NCBI GenBank assembly: GCA_013398955.1
Contig: VWPU01009600.1
Coordinates: 62,001-126,000 of the forward strand
Source: Callaeas wilsoni
Taxonomy: Eukaryota > Chordata > Aves > Passeriformes > Callaeidae
Length of the DNA: 64,000 nucleotides
Direction of reading: 5' to 3'
Shown here: positions 1 through 15,300 of the stretch, piece after piece
How positions within the stretch are numbered: the stretch's first letter is position 1
Layout: the number at the start of each line of letters is the position of its first letter
Translations under genes and position numbers: made by a program
Notes under the pieces: model-generated
What the model saw: the letters and a program-made list of their open reading frames with translations, nothing else
The model's database searches: none
Told to the model about the DNA's origin: nothing

Positions 1-93
1 TTATTTTTAAGAAACAGGAACAATGCAAGACCTATGAACCAAAAAAGTGTATTTCTTATAACAATATAACCCTTAAAGAATGTATAGCAATAC

Positions 94-339
94 CTGCTGC
101 TGTCTTTGCCGCCTCATTTGGGCAACCTGAGACATCATGATTTGACGATCCAGTAACTCCATTCTCTGCTGCCTCTGGATGTCAACTGTTGCTCCCATTC
201 CCACTCGGACTTCATTCGTTGGTTCCACAGATGAGAAGACTGGTTCAAGAGTCCAAGAAAATACCTTTGCTACCCATCTGGGTACACAAAGAATTCGATG
301 AACTTTTAAGATACTGCTATTGTAGCAAATCCCAGAAAT
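94..339 (-). CDS. UBAC2: UBAC2 coding exon 7 (end of membrane core and cytosolic linker)
   Basis: The exon is 246 bp (82 codons), with minus-strand acceptor ttgattttag and donor CAGCAGCAG before GTATTG. It begins [18 protein letters not shown], contains the conserved [11 protein letters not shown] and [20 protein letters not shown], and ends MRRQRQQQ. Human UBAC2 has FSWTLEPIFSS and [20 protein letters not shown]. After this the human protein continues with GGMINWNRLFPP and the UBA domain, so at least one further exon lies before position 1 of the window. Confidence 0.95.
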
Positions 340-3300
340 CTAAAATCAAAAATGAAATGTTAAAAACCCCTGAAAACCAAAATACTTAGACCACATTTAC
401 TTTGAATTTGGCTGCAGGTAACAGTTGGTCTTTCTGGTTTTTAAAGCACTTTTACTGTATTTACTCACTGTTCTCAGTCAAGAATCAGAGAAGGAACAGG
501 GGATTTCTTTACTTTCCTACAACTACAAACTATAGCTTTTTAAAATCTGTGTGGTGCGTTGCCTGTGACTCAGAAAGTTGCTTGGGGTTTTTTGTTTGTT
601 TTGGAATTTGAGTCCAAGCTAAGTGACCCTTTCTAAAACTGGTCAGAATTCAAATAAAATTTTAATTTCTAGTAAAAGAACTGGTCAGGGTATGCTGCAT
701 GCTGACCTGAGAAGATTAAGACTGCTCTTGAGGATGCTGAAGCACTGTAAACATTCCTTAAAAAAAACCCAAACCCCCTTCTGTCCCCAACACCCAAGTC
801 TCTCCTTCTAGTAAAAATAAAAGCAAAGCAGCAGAAATGAAGTTAAATTTAAGACTATGCACAGACTCATTCCAAAAGGAGCCCATCTACCTTATAGGAG
901 GAAAAAAAAAAAAACATTTAAAAACCAATTCATTAAAAACCGTGATACTGAAAAAGTCAGTTTTTGTGAGGTCCTTCTCCCACCCATAAAAAAAAAAAAA
1001 ATTCCCTGTGTTTGTGCTTGCCTTGGGGCTTGATTTCATTTCAGATTCAGCAGGAGAAAGAGAAATCCATGTGCCCCATAAATGGATTTACAGTCATCAC
1101 TCAGCCATTATTTTGAATGCCATTGTGAAGCCACAGCACTTGAGCCCAAAGTGGTCCTATCTGCATTCTGCTTTATGCCATATTTCAGCATTTGTGGCTC
1201 TTTATTGCCTGTTATGCCACAAGAATTATGCTGTCACAGCACACTGAAATGAACAGGAAGAGATCTGAACCTCAAAAAATCTGTAAACATACCCCAGGAA
1301 TGCAATTATGCTAAAAGAAATATAGAAACTCCGCATCTGAAGTATTTTTTTTTGGGGGGGGGGCTATTTGTTGTATCTCACTGACATTTGTATAAACATA
1401 CTAAATGTATTGCTGAGTATACCAAGGGAGACAATATAGGAAAAAGCAAGATTTTTGGGAGGGGGGATATTTTTCAGATTATTAATAAGGTTATTGTTAA
1501 ATATCCAATGAGGCAGTGAGACTTTTAGCACAAACACATTCTGCTTTGGGAAACCCTGATTTTTGTTTTATTCTACTTCCATTTTATGACTTAGGGTTGG
1601 ATGTAACACCAAGCACAGGCTGCCATTCTAAAATGAGAAAGAACGGTTTTAAACTACTCTTAATCTCTTCAGTCTTTCAGTTGTGCTATCAGAAAGGAGG
1701 TAAATGCTATAAAGGCCATAATCACATCAGAGTGAAGGCTGCCTTTAATAAAAATTTTCAGTATTTGAAGGAAGGTCCTAACTGGACAGGGCATTGTAAC
1801 AGAAGCTTTTTCATGATCTCAGATATTCTTTCCTCAGCTCGAGTGAAACTGTACCAGATGACTATAAAATCAGGACTAAAACCTGTGCACATCAACTGGA
1901 AACTAAGATATAGCTATAATCGCCAAAGAATAAGAGGAAGAAAATTCATACCACTTTTGCAATTCACCTGCTTTTGATATGTAGTACTTGAGGTGTCTGC
2001 CTAGCAAGAAGGTCCCTCAGCAGCTAATGCCCTGGTCCTGAGGGAGTGATGTAGATAGGCTACTCACTCAAGAAAACCTAGATTCCACAGTAACCGAGAA
2101 AGCAGTTTTTTGGGGAGCGAGAACCAGATTGCAAATAGCACATACACATTTAATCTGATGTTTTCTTCAATGCAAAATGCACAAGCAGCACCAGAGCCTA
2201 CAAATTATCTTCCTTCCTCCCACCTTGTTAGGTGTAGGTAGTATCATTAGGCTATGGAGCCAGGACCTCTCTTTCATTCCAGGGATTCTGCACACTTCAT
2301 TGCACAGGTGTTAACTAGGCAGGGAAAGAAGTCCCACTCTAAATACTTTGTCCAACATCACACCAACATTCCTTCACTTCTTTCAAATGTCCCTCCTAGA
2401 TACTGATCTCTGCTCTCTCTTACCACCCTTGAAAAGGTCTTCTGTTTTCAAAAATCTTGAACGGGTTCAAAAAGTCACAAGAACAAAACAAAGCATGCGG
2501 TGATAGGAAAATCTACATCTCCCTGAATGTATGACAAATCTTGACACGTGTCTGAACATATTAACCACAAACAGAATCATTCTTTTATCAACTCAAGATA
2601 GAAAATAGAGCAATGAGAAAACAGCAGCATATTTGGTGTCAGTACTTTGGAACTTGTTTGTGTCAAAAGGGAAGGTGTACTGCAAGCACCAATTAGCAGC
2701 TGCACCAGTAAAAGCATTCTTGTATTTTTCTTAGCAGACACGGCTAGTCATAGAATCATTTAGGTTGTAAAAGACATTTAAGATCGTCAAGTCCAATTGT
2801 TAACCCAGCACTGCCAAGTCCACCCTGTCCTTAAGTGCCACATCTACATGTCTTTTAAACACCTATAGAGATGGTGACTCAACCTCTTTCTGCCCTGGGC
2901 AGCCTGTTCCAGTGCTTGACGAACCTTTTGGTGAGTAATTTTTCCTAATACTCAATCTAAACCTTCTCTGGCACAACTTAAAGGACATTTCCACTTATTT
3001 TATTTGGAAAAAGAGATTGACCTTCACCTCATTACAATCTCCTTTTAGGCAGTTGTAGAGAGCAAGTCATTCCAGAGCATTTAATCAGAAGAAAAGGCTT
3101 TATAAGGCTAAAAGTTTATGGACATGCTAAAATGAAGAGTTATTATATGATAGTATAAGAAACTTTAAAACACTGTGGTCAGTTATAACAAATTTTCAAT
3201 CAGTTTCACCTAGTGAGGACGAGATAGCTATTTCCACATTTCCAATAAACCCAGAATGGAGACATTTGTAGCTAAAATAGGTCTTGTCATTCAGTCCGGC

Positions 3301-6300
3301 TCAGTGTCATACTCTCATCTTAATGTAAAATATTTCCAAAGAACTTCTTCTTCCTCAAGTTCTTCCTATGCAGAACTTGACAGATATAATTTTAAAAAAC
3401 ATAAGTTCTGACAAAGTATAAAGCAACTTTTTACACTCTTTTTATTACTGACATTGAGTGAATTTCCAGTGTTTAAGAAAACAAAGCAACATTGTTTATT
3501 CAATGAAGATAAGATAATCTCATTATATTCCAACTTCAGCACTGTACATCAGATTAAAGGGTTACTTCCCCCAAACAGAGGAGCCTCCACTATATTTTAA
3601 TCTCCAAAAGTCACCACAAAAAGACATTGTGGCTACGTTCACATTGTTAAAATGGAGAATTTGTGGCTGGCAACATAAGGTTCATCTTAATTTCTGTTAG
3701 TCACAGCGTCATCCACCATATTGTATGTGGCACACTGCTAAGAGGAAACGGAGAATGCTGGAAGCTCTCTGGCACACGGCAGAATAAAAGTGTGCTTATA
3801 TATGCTCAGTTTCTTAACACCTTGGCTTACTACTGGTTCTTCACGTGAAGTTTCCTAACATCCTCCTGCCCCTGTATAAAACCTAACTTCCCCTCCCCTT
3901 CCCTCATGTCCTTCCAAAGTTGTACATTTTTAAGAAAAAGGAAGTAGCTGTAGTTTCTCTGTACATTAGGTAAACCAAACACGGAAGGTCTCCAGTATTT
4001 TACATGGCAAAGACACATGTTCCACTAGTAGCTGGAGTGGTACTTAAAATTCAAATAATTAAATTCACTGTACTTCATTAACACCAAAAAAGGAAATCAG
4101 AAAAAAGTAGACAGACTGGTGTAGAAAATGATGTTGAAAATTATTTTAACTAACAGAATTTGACATCAAATACCCAATTATTTTGTTCTGAAAAATGTAA
4201 ATATATTCATCATATGTACTCAAGACTTGGATATTTTCAGATACCAACAAATGAAAAGCAAATAGTTTTCTTAAGGTGAAGTGACATTTTTATACCTATT
4301 TTATCTGCTTAATCCTTAGTATGTTCTGAATTCTATACAACTAGAATAAAACATGGGCTGAAGTTTGTGTCAGGATTCTGTGTTTATCTTCATTAGAGAA
4401 AGCATTTATCAAACCAAGAAGCATTGTGTGAAAATCACCCAAGAAACAAAACTACCCAAAAAATAAACATGTATACACATGTATTTTCAAGTTCTGTTAC
4501 AATTGTAACAGATTATTCTGTTTGGATTTCCTTTTTGGAAATTGTTGCAAATACTATACACAGGCTTTTGCAATAGTTATCTTGAGAGAAAAATAAGATT
4601 ATAGTGATACTAAAATATTTCTCTTAAATTTTGTTTCCAGGTGATTGGGCTCATAAATTTTCCAGATACCTTGAAACTTTTTTCTTCAGAGTTCATCAGT
4701 GTTTCATTGGTGAGATGGAATCATTATCAGCTAAAAAACATTGTGTATGTGCAAGCATGACTATCCTGCCATTTCAGCACAGTACAGCTATTCTTAACTT
4801 GTACGTGTGTCCTAAGCATAGGTTCCCTTGGTCTCTGCCAGCATTCTGTAGGTGATGATCATCATGTTGTTAACCAAATCTCTTTAATTAAAAGATGAGG
4901 ATTTGATTAATCTGACCCAACATAGATACCTGTAATTTAAAAGCCTACTTATGAGCTGGTTGTTTAAAGTTTGTTTCATAGTCAACAGAGAGAAATGGGC
5001 ACTCTTAGGATGTAACTCATCCTTTGGCAAATGTCTCCAAAGTATACACACAACTGAATTATTCTCATGGATTCCCTCTCTGAAAAAGGGTAACATTGCT
5101 GCCAAAAAAGCAAATGTTGATAGAACAATCTAATTCCTAAAGAACCAGTTGGTACAGTTGACCAAATAGACCATATTTTGGACACAGAAACTCTTCTTCA
5201 AATCTAAGAGAGAAATTCAGAAGTGAAATACAAACTGAAGACCAATATCCATTTTTCCACAAGATCTTAGAAGCCATAGATACAAAAGAGAAAGTATCTT
5301 ATGACAAGTTATTACCTTTTCCCATCCTTTCTCACTACTTTCTCCTTCTTCCAGAGCTGAAAATATCTGCACCTCCCTCCTCCCCAGACAATTACAACCT
5401 CACTTCCACACCAACATCCCCTGTATTCCAGATGAATCAACTCCTTTTTTTCTCAGATGCATTAACTGATGCAGGAGTAAGTGCTGGTAGCTTAGTCAGT
5501 TGTCATGTGTTCACATCTTGACGTGGGCAAGGTGTCAAAGCTCCCACCGCAGGGGGCATTAAGTCAATAAAGTCAGTAGAATGTAGTGACACTCAGATCA
5601 AGTCACTTACAGTCACTCAGCCGAACATGGAGCATTGTTCACGCACAAATACTTCACGTTAGTTTTGGGCAGAATTCAGCACGTGTGTTAATGTACACGT
5701 GGATATCTGCATCTGTCCTGAACTTAGCAGACAGACACACAATGTTTCTTTTTCATTTTCTAATCTTTGTTCCTCTATTGCTTTTCCATTTCTTATTTCA
5801 GGCTATGAACTTCACAAGCTATGCACTTCTGAGGTTGCAGCTGGAGTACTTAGTTCAGTTCTGCGTTCCCTGGCACAGGAGACATGGACTTGCTGGAGCA
5901 AGTCCAGTGCAAGGCCACAAAGATGGTCAAAGGACTGGGAGCATCTTTCACATGAGGAGAGGCTGAGAGAAGTGGGACTGTTTGGCTGGAGAAGAGAAAG
6001 CCTGGGGGGATTTTATCAAAGTAAAGAAATGCCTGAAGGAAAGCGAAGAAGACGAAACCAGGCTTTTCTCAGTGGTTCCCAGTGACAGGAACAGAGGCAA
6101 TGGGCACAAACTGAAACACAGGAGGCTCCCTCTGAGGATCAGGAAACACTTTTTCACTGTGAGGTTGATTGAATGCTAGCACAGGTTGCCCGGGGAGGTA
6201 GTAGAGTCTCCATCCTTGGAGACACTCAAAAGCCATCAGAACACGGTCCTGGGGCAAGCTGCTCTGGGTGGCCCTGCCTGAGAAGAGAGGCTGGACCAGA

Positions 6301-9300
6301 TGTTACCCTCAGTGATTTTGTGAACTGCCTGAGTACTTGCTCTCTGGTAGGTAGTTCTATCAGGAAAGGGGAACCACATCAGTTACACACCAAACACACA
6401 GTTTTACTTAGGTAAGTACTTAAGCACAGGCAGAATTTTTAATAAGTGAGTAGTCTCACTGCTGTTATCAATACTACTGATATTTATACTGTAACACCAA
6501 TGTCAAATATTCACAAATTAACTAGATCCAACACTTAACTACCTGAATCCACTTATAATCACAGTTACAAAGTGTTCAAGAAATATCACACTCTGACTAA
6601 AGACCTACATGAGACTAAACGTGGATGACTGAAGGATACCCAGACTAACTGGAGGATGAAGGACAATGCACAGCAGGACATGAATGTGGAGTTAACTGCA
6701 TGTATTAACAGACTCTGACCAAAGATTCTCTTTGAGAAAGCAGATATTTAATACTAATTTTAAGTATGTACAAGGGATGATATTTTAAATGTGAACACTA
6801 TACTGTGGGGTAATACAAATGCTTCTGCATTCCCTTCCAAACATTTTTTAAAACAACAAAGAATTCAGCATGAATTGTTCAAAATCACTTAAGAAAGATG
6901 TGAACGAGGTAGGAAATCAACAAGAAAATCAATAATTCCTAGGTCTGATCAGATATTAACTACATAATGCTATTTTTAAGACAAGAACTAAAATAAAGTC
7001 TGGTTTAATTATTTTGCTCCCCAGCTGAATCACATTTTATCCCATAAATGCCAATTCCAAAGGACATTAATTCACCATACAAAAACACCTCAGCTGAATG
7101 AATAACTAACAGAAAGAATGGATAAAGTTCCTAACAAATAGAACTTGAAAGTACAATCCATGTACACTTGGGAGCATTTAATAGCAGATATCTGTAGTCC
7201 ATGTAAAACTAAGTTAGCTACTTCAAAATTATGACTAATAACTAATGTACTCAAAAAAACAGAACTGAAATTAAAACCATGCACTCAACACTGTCTGAAC
7301 TTTCTATCTCAACCTTAAGCTGTTAAAGTACAAGCTCTAAATTACAGATTCTCTACATTTTCCAGTATCTAAATATAAAAGGTACAACGTTTCATACAAT
7401 CTGAGAAAAGTAAATTCCAGTGTAGCACAGTAACAGTGCAGAAAACTGTTGCATTCGGCTTAGTGAAATCTCCAAGTCAAGGAGGGTTATAGAAACTTTT
7501 CAATTTCAGTTTCCTAAGGTTTGAACTGAATTCTACACAAATTCAAGGCAGCTCACAGGAGACTTGGTGGGTTCCAAATTTTGAACTTTATGCAGTGCAG
7601 GTCATCTTGCAAACAAATAAAAACCCAATGCAAGGTAACAAGAAAGGCTACAACACTAAAATCACAGAAACGGCCTGAAAGATACCTTCCCCTATGAAAT
7701 AAAATCCTAAGCTACTCAGAAGAACCCATAGCATGTGATCTGTGTAATGACAACATTATCTGAGAAAGTGGAGGGAACGGCATGTCTTAGTGGGCCATGT
7801 CTTCTGCTGGTCACCAACTTGAGCTTACTTCTTTAAGCAGGCAAGCTCTAGCTATGACTGACCCTTGACACACCTCTCAAATTTCAATCCTACAAGAGTA
7901 TAGCAAGGAAAAATGTAAAGTGGGAATCCAAGAGATTTTTAAGAGGTGAAAAAAAAAAAGGGAGAGAAGATATACATGTCCAATGAAACATGAATACCAC
8001 TTCCTAAGGTTTTTGACTATTTGAGAGAAAAAAAATAGTGAAGAAATTGTTTCAGGCCTTCACTAAACTGATTGATGTGCAGTACACGGAAGCACTTCCG
8101 TAAACAACTACTGAAAGAATTCTGGGCATCTCTAATATGTTTCCTTATTTTATGACGCAACCCCCAAAAAACTCCTATCATAAGAAACAAATCCGGTTTG
8201 TATGCACCAGGCATCATATGTTCCTGGTAAAAGAAACTAAATTACTATTATCAATCATAAGAAGAACATTACAGATTACTGATTACATCAGAGTTGTGAA
8301 TTTCTTTACAGTCTACTTCTTAAATTCTCTCTTCCTTATAAATAAGCATAATGTATTTAAAGAGCATGTTTTATACAACATACCAGCAACTGACATATCA
8401 AAAGTACAATAACTGATTGTCCAGTTTAATGTGGAGAGTAAAGAAACTGCCTTTAAGAGTGTATTCCTGCGCTGGTTCAAAATTAGATCTAGCAAGATAT
8501 ACCTCATCACGAAGACAGACAGCAGACCTTTTGTATTGCAATAACAAAACATGAGCTGTAATTTCTGCAACTGAGAACGATTCACCATCAAAACTAAAAA
8601 TTGTCTAAAATGCCTTATCACCGGGCACATTACATCAATGCTTACCTGCACACATAGACCCATACACATATTTGTGTAATGATGGCATCACTCAAAACCA
8701 CTGAAAACAAGAATTCAAGGCAGTACAATTCCCAGTACCTCTATACCTTGCCTGGAATTCACAAGAAAGTCTAATGATACTTGCAAGGATGTAACTGGAA
8801 AGTCAGATCCCATTTAGTCATGTTCAAATATAGACTGTGAGAATTTAAATAAACCTAAACCAGGAACACGGTGAAGACAAAGTGGAAACTGACAACAACT
8901 CAGAAATTGTGCCGGCACCATCCATTTTAATATTCCACGTAAGCAGAAGAGCAATAAAAGCTAAATTACAGAACAGTATCATAATACACTCATGTGAGTG
9001 CCTAAGTGATCTTCAGTGCTAAAAATACAGTGACGTGTCTAACAGGCAATGAACTAGTGACTAAATATCACACCTATCTGACTTTGTGTTCGTGCATTTA
9101 CTCATCATTTTTGTACAAATACCTGAAAATTTGAGTCCACAAAGATTAAGCTAGTAAACTAGAAGATGTCAGGAGTAGTAAGAATTACATAACATAGGTT
9201 GTCAGAATGACTTAAGATTAATTTGACAATCTATTTACTTCTGTCATTGTACATATACATATGTTATCAACCAACTACACTTGTAGTGTTGAAAGGCACC

Positions 9301-12300
9301 TTTATAGTGTTGCATATCCTTTTTCAGATTACTTAATATACCATGAAACTTAATTCCTTTATCGAGTTTTCTCAAAAGATGCCAAATTATTACTTCTAAC
9401 AGAGGAGAAAAAGACACTTCTAATTAAAGAAGAGTGGCAGATATGCATGAAAAAAAAAAGGCTGAAATTCCTAACATGAATTTCTTTTCAAATTGCAGCA
9501 TTTATTACAAAGTGGTGGAGTGCAGGTCTCTGCTTGCTGCAGAAAAAATTGAGACTGAAAACACATCATCATTGATGATGACTTAATTCGTGATGACTGA
9601 AGCAATATGAAAACTTGAAATGATTTTTTAACCTTCCTGTGACACAGAGGTAACTCAATTTAATCCTATGGATTTACACCTAAGTATGTTTTACTTAGGT
9701 TTGACTTCAGGTCAACCGGAAATTAAAAAATAAAACTAATTTATTAAAAAGATTACTAAGAAAGCTGAACAAGTTTCATTATATAGAAAATGAAACTTTA
9801 TATTAAGAGGGAATTAAAATAAGAACTGCATAATGTATTATAAAAAAAATGAGCCATTCTTTATATGTCTATATAATCAAGTATACATACAGCTTCTGAC
9901 CTCAGGAAAGAGGGAGTTAAAATGCCTTTCCATTTCTTTCCTTTCCTTCCCTCTCTAATGAACACCTGTTTGAAAGGAAGGGCTATTAAAAGAGCCAGCA
10001 GAGTAACAGGAAGGGTAGTGCGTTTGGAGGAAGTCACAGATCCTTCGGTGGGCACAGAGGCTTGGGCTGATTTCCAGGGGAGATAGATTCTGGTTTGTTA
10101 GTTGCACTGCTTTCATCAAAGCAGTTCACTGCTTTTGATATTTATAGCAAGATCAAATCATGAACAGACGTCACTATTTGCTGTTCTGTCACTCCTGTTA
10201 TTAGTTATCCTAGAAACTCACAGAATAGTTTTCAACAGCCAGTGCAAATGGTAAGAGACCAAACTACTGAGCTGTAGCAGCATTTCCTTCTCAACCCAAA
10301 TTCAAATTAATAGGTTCTATACAGCAAGGGCATAACTGGAGTTCTCAAAACTCCATCAACTTAATAATGAGCTCCCTTGGAAGTGGTGGCACTCCTGCTG
10401 TTGGAAAAGGTTACAGTCTTCTGGGCCAAGAAATCAGTCTGCGCTCCTAATTTCTAAGTTTGTAAAATTTTAAAAGAAGCTTATCAGTATCTAACAATCT
10501 GAAAGATTTAGCACAATCTGCTTCAGCACTAAGTGCCTTAGTACCAAGAAAAAGGAAAAAGACAGATCACACCTCCTTTATCTGACTGATGTGACAAATG
10601 TGATTTTGTACCTTACTGCCGTTGTCATTGTGAGAAACAGTTATACTACAGCTCTCCTAGGAGAATAGCAAAGCATGAAAAACCCTCACAGCAAAGTTAT
10701 TAATATCTGAGTTTTGGAATCAAAACTTGAGGCTTGCTGAAAACTGAAAAAACAAACCCCAACCCGAGATACGCATTTCTACCATTTCCTCAATAATCTC
10801 ATTTATAGTTGTGGGTGTGCAGCTATATCCATGGCAACAGAATTCATTTTAGGCAGAGAGCAGTGGCACCCTGAAAATATTAATCACCAATTTTATTGTC
10901 TGTCAGTTTATCACTAGCTAGTCAATGCTTTACATATTTGGAAGCTGAAGAGGAAAACTTTCTACTTACCAACACAAAATGTTACTTAGTAATTTCTGTT
11001 CTTTTTGAGTCCAAATATACTGTGCTGATCACATACATAACAGAGTGTTTTAAGCAACACATGATTTTTGTAACAGTAAGACTTACCAATCCACTTAAGG
11101 CTAAAATCCAGATGTAGGAACCAGAGGTTAAGAGCTAGAAGACAAGAGCAGGGATTTAAATTTTTATTTTACAAAGTTGTTGCTATATGAAGCACTAAGT
11201 TGCATATGAGATAGATTACGCACTCATCATGACAATGGGAGACGTCAGACTTTTACCTCCGTTAAAATTCAGTTGAACATAAAGCCAAAAAGTATTCCAG
11301 AAGGAGCAAGTGGAAAAAAAACAGGGATCCAACAATTGTTCTCCTTCTACAGAACAATACATTTTATTTTCATATAGCTTACTAAGTGTAACAGGATGTC
11401 GGTTATAGGCTGCACAGAAAAAACAGGTCTGAAAGACAGACTGAAGCAAAGGAAATGACTCAGCAGCAACAGGCAGGCACTCCAAGTGAAGGTCTCAGAC
11501 ATGCAGTCACACACAGACTAAGCACAAGCACCAAAATTAAAGAAATAAAGTTCTTACCCACCGCAACACCCAGTGACATATTTGCTGACATGAAATCACA
11601 GAAATAAGTTGGAGTGAATTTTAAAAAAAATCTTGATAGGCCAACATGGCAACATGGCAGCCCATTGTTTCTAGCACAGTATGTGACTAATCACCCGGAG
11701 AAGGTTATTACCAACTGGAAAAATGGACTGAAAATGGTTACTAAAATGTTTCTGTATGATGCTGACTGAATCATGAGAACACCTTCCCCCTAGAGTTCCG
11801 ACTACGGAAAGAGTGACTTGAGATAAGGGCAGAGTTTACAAATGAGGAGAAGGCAAATGAGTTTTCCCTCAGCCTCTGTGTGATGGCAGCAACCGTTCTG
11901 TGCTCAGCAGGGAGAGATCCCGCAGAGATACGGGGTCAGTGACACCACTGATCTGCACTGGAGGTGCCGTGTGTACGAAAGTAAAAGGCGAAAGACGACA
12001 GAAAACAGGCCACACCGTATCACGGTTTTCCCAAAGACTGTAATAATAGTGGAATTGATGGGCTCACAAGAGAGGAAACAACATTTCTGAAAGACCAAGA
12101 AAATAAGGTGCTGGAGCAGAAAGCAAAGGAAACCAAAGGCTAAACATGAAAGAGGATGAATGAAATTTTCATGTGGAGCACAAGTCAATATTCTGAAACT
12201 GACTACTTATTCTAAAATACTCTCTACTACATTTCACATAACTATGGTGTTTTCCCCATTGCTAGTGCCAGACCTACTTTTGAATCCCTAGAATATATAG

Positions 12301-15300
12301 AAGTGAGCCTAATTTCTCATAAATTTGTATGTCTTCTATTTCATAATTCAGGTTGTCACACAAGTGTCCATTCATTTCTAGGCTGTTGGGTTTTGGGTTT
12401 TTGTAAATTGTTTTTTGAATAATTACTGGCTTTCTATACCAAGTAGCTATATTTTTCCAGTCATATTTCACAGAATACTACATGGTGATGCTGTGCTCTA
12501 TGTTACACTATTTAAAATTACCTGTCACATGGTAACGCATGATATACAAATAAGATTAATTTATAAAAAAGTGAAATTCAGCCAAAACCTTGATTACTTA
12601 CTAACAGTCTTACCATAAAAAATATTGTATTCTACAGCTTTGCTTGAACTCTAATAGATAAGGGAAAAAATAAGCAAATTCAAGAATATAAGCAAACTAG
12701 AAAGGTGAGAGATATATATGCTTTAGGATCAGGTTTTGTTTTAATCTCTTTTCATCTAATTCATTTTACCGACCACAAAAAAAACAGCTGCAGAATTGTC
12801 TATTATATTTTCCCATATAAGACAAGGTAAGAACAGATCACTTGCTCACCACTTCAGCATACCAGAAACACATGTTTCTCTATGTTTTAGCTGATGGGAT
12901 AGCTACTAGCTAAATGTATGTTGAAGCATGCATGTGGAAGCATCAAAATTCATAGACAAACATACAGAAATATTAACTACTACATTATTAGTTTATTAAA
13001 AGATGAACAAGCAAGTACATACCATACCTGTAAACCCAGTATGTAGACCAGAGACTTGTTTGTGATAGAAAAGTGGCCCAATACTTGTGTCACCTGCACT
13101 CTTGGAATAGAGGAATAAAATGGAACAAACAGCGCAAACACAGGACCCAAGCTGCGAAAAGAAAGATACAGATGGTTATAAGAATGATACTAGCAACAGT
13201 AATATCTAACAATCAAAAAGAGTTAATTTTAAGTACATAACAATCAGAATGTTACACCACCTTGCAAACAAAGGTCTTCCTTGGAAACCAACACTAGATA
13301 ACTTGTGGCATTCAAGGTAATAGATTCATTAGCAAATAAGAACAAGTGTCAAAAAGTATTTTATTTCTAAATGTTTAGGGCTGGAGGCAGAAGACAAGGC
13401 AACATATTTCACCTAATAGCAGATTCTTTCTATAAAGCACAGCACACAACCAAAACAGCAGTCATCTCCTGCATCAGAATAAAACTTCTACGATTCAAAT
13501 GGACAAATGGTAAGGATTTAACCTTTCCCAAAAGGTTAAGGAAACCAATTATGAAGACAAGCTCCTGGTATTTACCCACTCTTAATGTGTTAGAGGATTG
13601 CCAATACAGTACAGTACCTAAGATGGGAATACTGACGGTTTGACTTCCTTTTGCCAGTGACTTCCATGGCCCTACAAATAAAACTTCCTTTAGGGTCCTC
13701 ATCTTAATCACAACATAAGATGTTTTTAAAGTTTTTAAACCATCATTGGAAGGAGTTTCATAGAATCTAAGACTTCAAGCACTTTTTACAATGACCAGAT
13801 GACTAGACTGATCTTGTGAACATGAACTAGTGCATTTCATACAGACACCCAGATACAAAACCCATTTTCCTCACCATAAAACGCACAGAAAACTAAACCA
13901 TATCTTGAAGAACACAGGGGAGGTCACAGAAGAATCGATGCCACGGGCATGGATATGGGAGATTCTAGGACAAAAATACTTCCTAGGATGGGGAAGGTGA
14001 ATCAAAAAAGGTCACTTCAGGTAGACACAATTTGGTGCACTGGAGGAGCTGTGGAGGCGGCAGGCAGGGGAGGCCACCAGCAAAGTGCCATCAGTCCCAG
14101 GTGAACCCTCAGCCGTAGCTCTGTGCTGTCCCGTGGCCCTGAGGCACGCAGTGCTGCACAGGGTGATTTTTCACTGCTTCAAGAGTTGCAGTTCCCACAG
14201 GCCTTTATGTGAAAGGGATCTTTCTGTACCCAGCGGGAATTCCGCGAACAGCCCCGATCAGGACCTCAATAACTTGAACTGTTCACTCAAAAATACATTT
14301 CCTGTCCAGAGAAACTACTGATAGCAGTAATCTATGTGAAATGATGGACTGAATATTAAAACTTACATTTCCTGAATAACTGCCAAATGCAACACTCAAG
14401 CTATGAAAGAAAAAAAATGCCCTTTGAATATTATTTTCACTTACTTAATGGGCTGTGGCTTAAGAGGATTTTGCTATCATTTTGTTTGTTATATCTAAAG
14501 TTCAGCTTACTGAAGAACTTCCACATACTTAAATACAGTTTAATTATAGAAACATTTTTAGTACCATCCATTTGACACATAGTCAGATACACTTGAATGT
14601 ACACAGAATGCTAACTCAGAAACTAATGAAAAATGTTCAATTTTGCATATAATCCTTTTTACACAAACAAAATACACCTGTATAAACACATACAAAACAT
14701 CCTTGAAATAAACTGAAATTATTTAAGTTGTAAGAGTCGAAATGCTATAAGAAAGCAACATACAAAAATAATTCTTCATCTGAAGTTATTCCATTGTAGA
14801 CAAGAATAAATCAGGTTTTAGAAGTGAAGATAGAAGAAAAACAAAGAAAAGATATATTTTCTCTTCGTAGAAAAGTATTCTTAAATTATTTCTTTCTATT
14901 CTGACCAAATTAACTGAGAGAATACCACAACTATGGCATGCTTTTCAGGTTTTATTGATCCTGTGATAAAGAGTGACTCAGACACAGATGTCACATGCAA
15001 GAGTGCACTCAATCATAAGATGGGAAAGTACAAAAAGGAATTTCCCAAGACTGCAAGTGCATTTTAAAAAGAGATTATAGAATGCTAAACGGTTCCCTAA
15101 ATGTTAGTATGCACCATTTAATGTCAGAGACCACAGAAAGCACCACCCCAGTCCAGAGTAGTGATCAGCTTAATTCATAGTCCAGTTTCTGGCACTGCTC
15201 AGTACCCAACAACTTAGAGGAGCTAATTACTGATGGGCCTAGAGGACGAAACTTAGTGATGGGCCTTTTCTCCTAAAACAGTAAGTTCATAGGCACCACA

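Noticed and set aside
1690..1800. Cysteine-containing patch resembling a defensin-like peptide
   Set aside because: Too few cysteines, wrong spacing, no signal peptide and no exon boundaries.
5586..6415. Overlapping open frames of 65-128 codons on both strands
   Set aside because: They are largely remains of a CR1 LINE fragment (5826-6310).
7140..7210. Possible UBAC2 exon 6 from a minus-strand TGGATTGTA (W-I-V-like) match
   Set aside because: The flanking residues do not fit LFTSGSY. The true exon was found at 11087-11134 with correct splice sites and phase.
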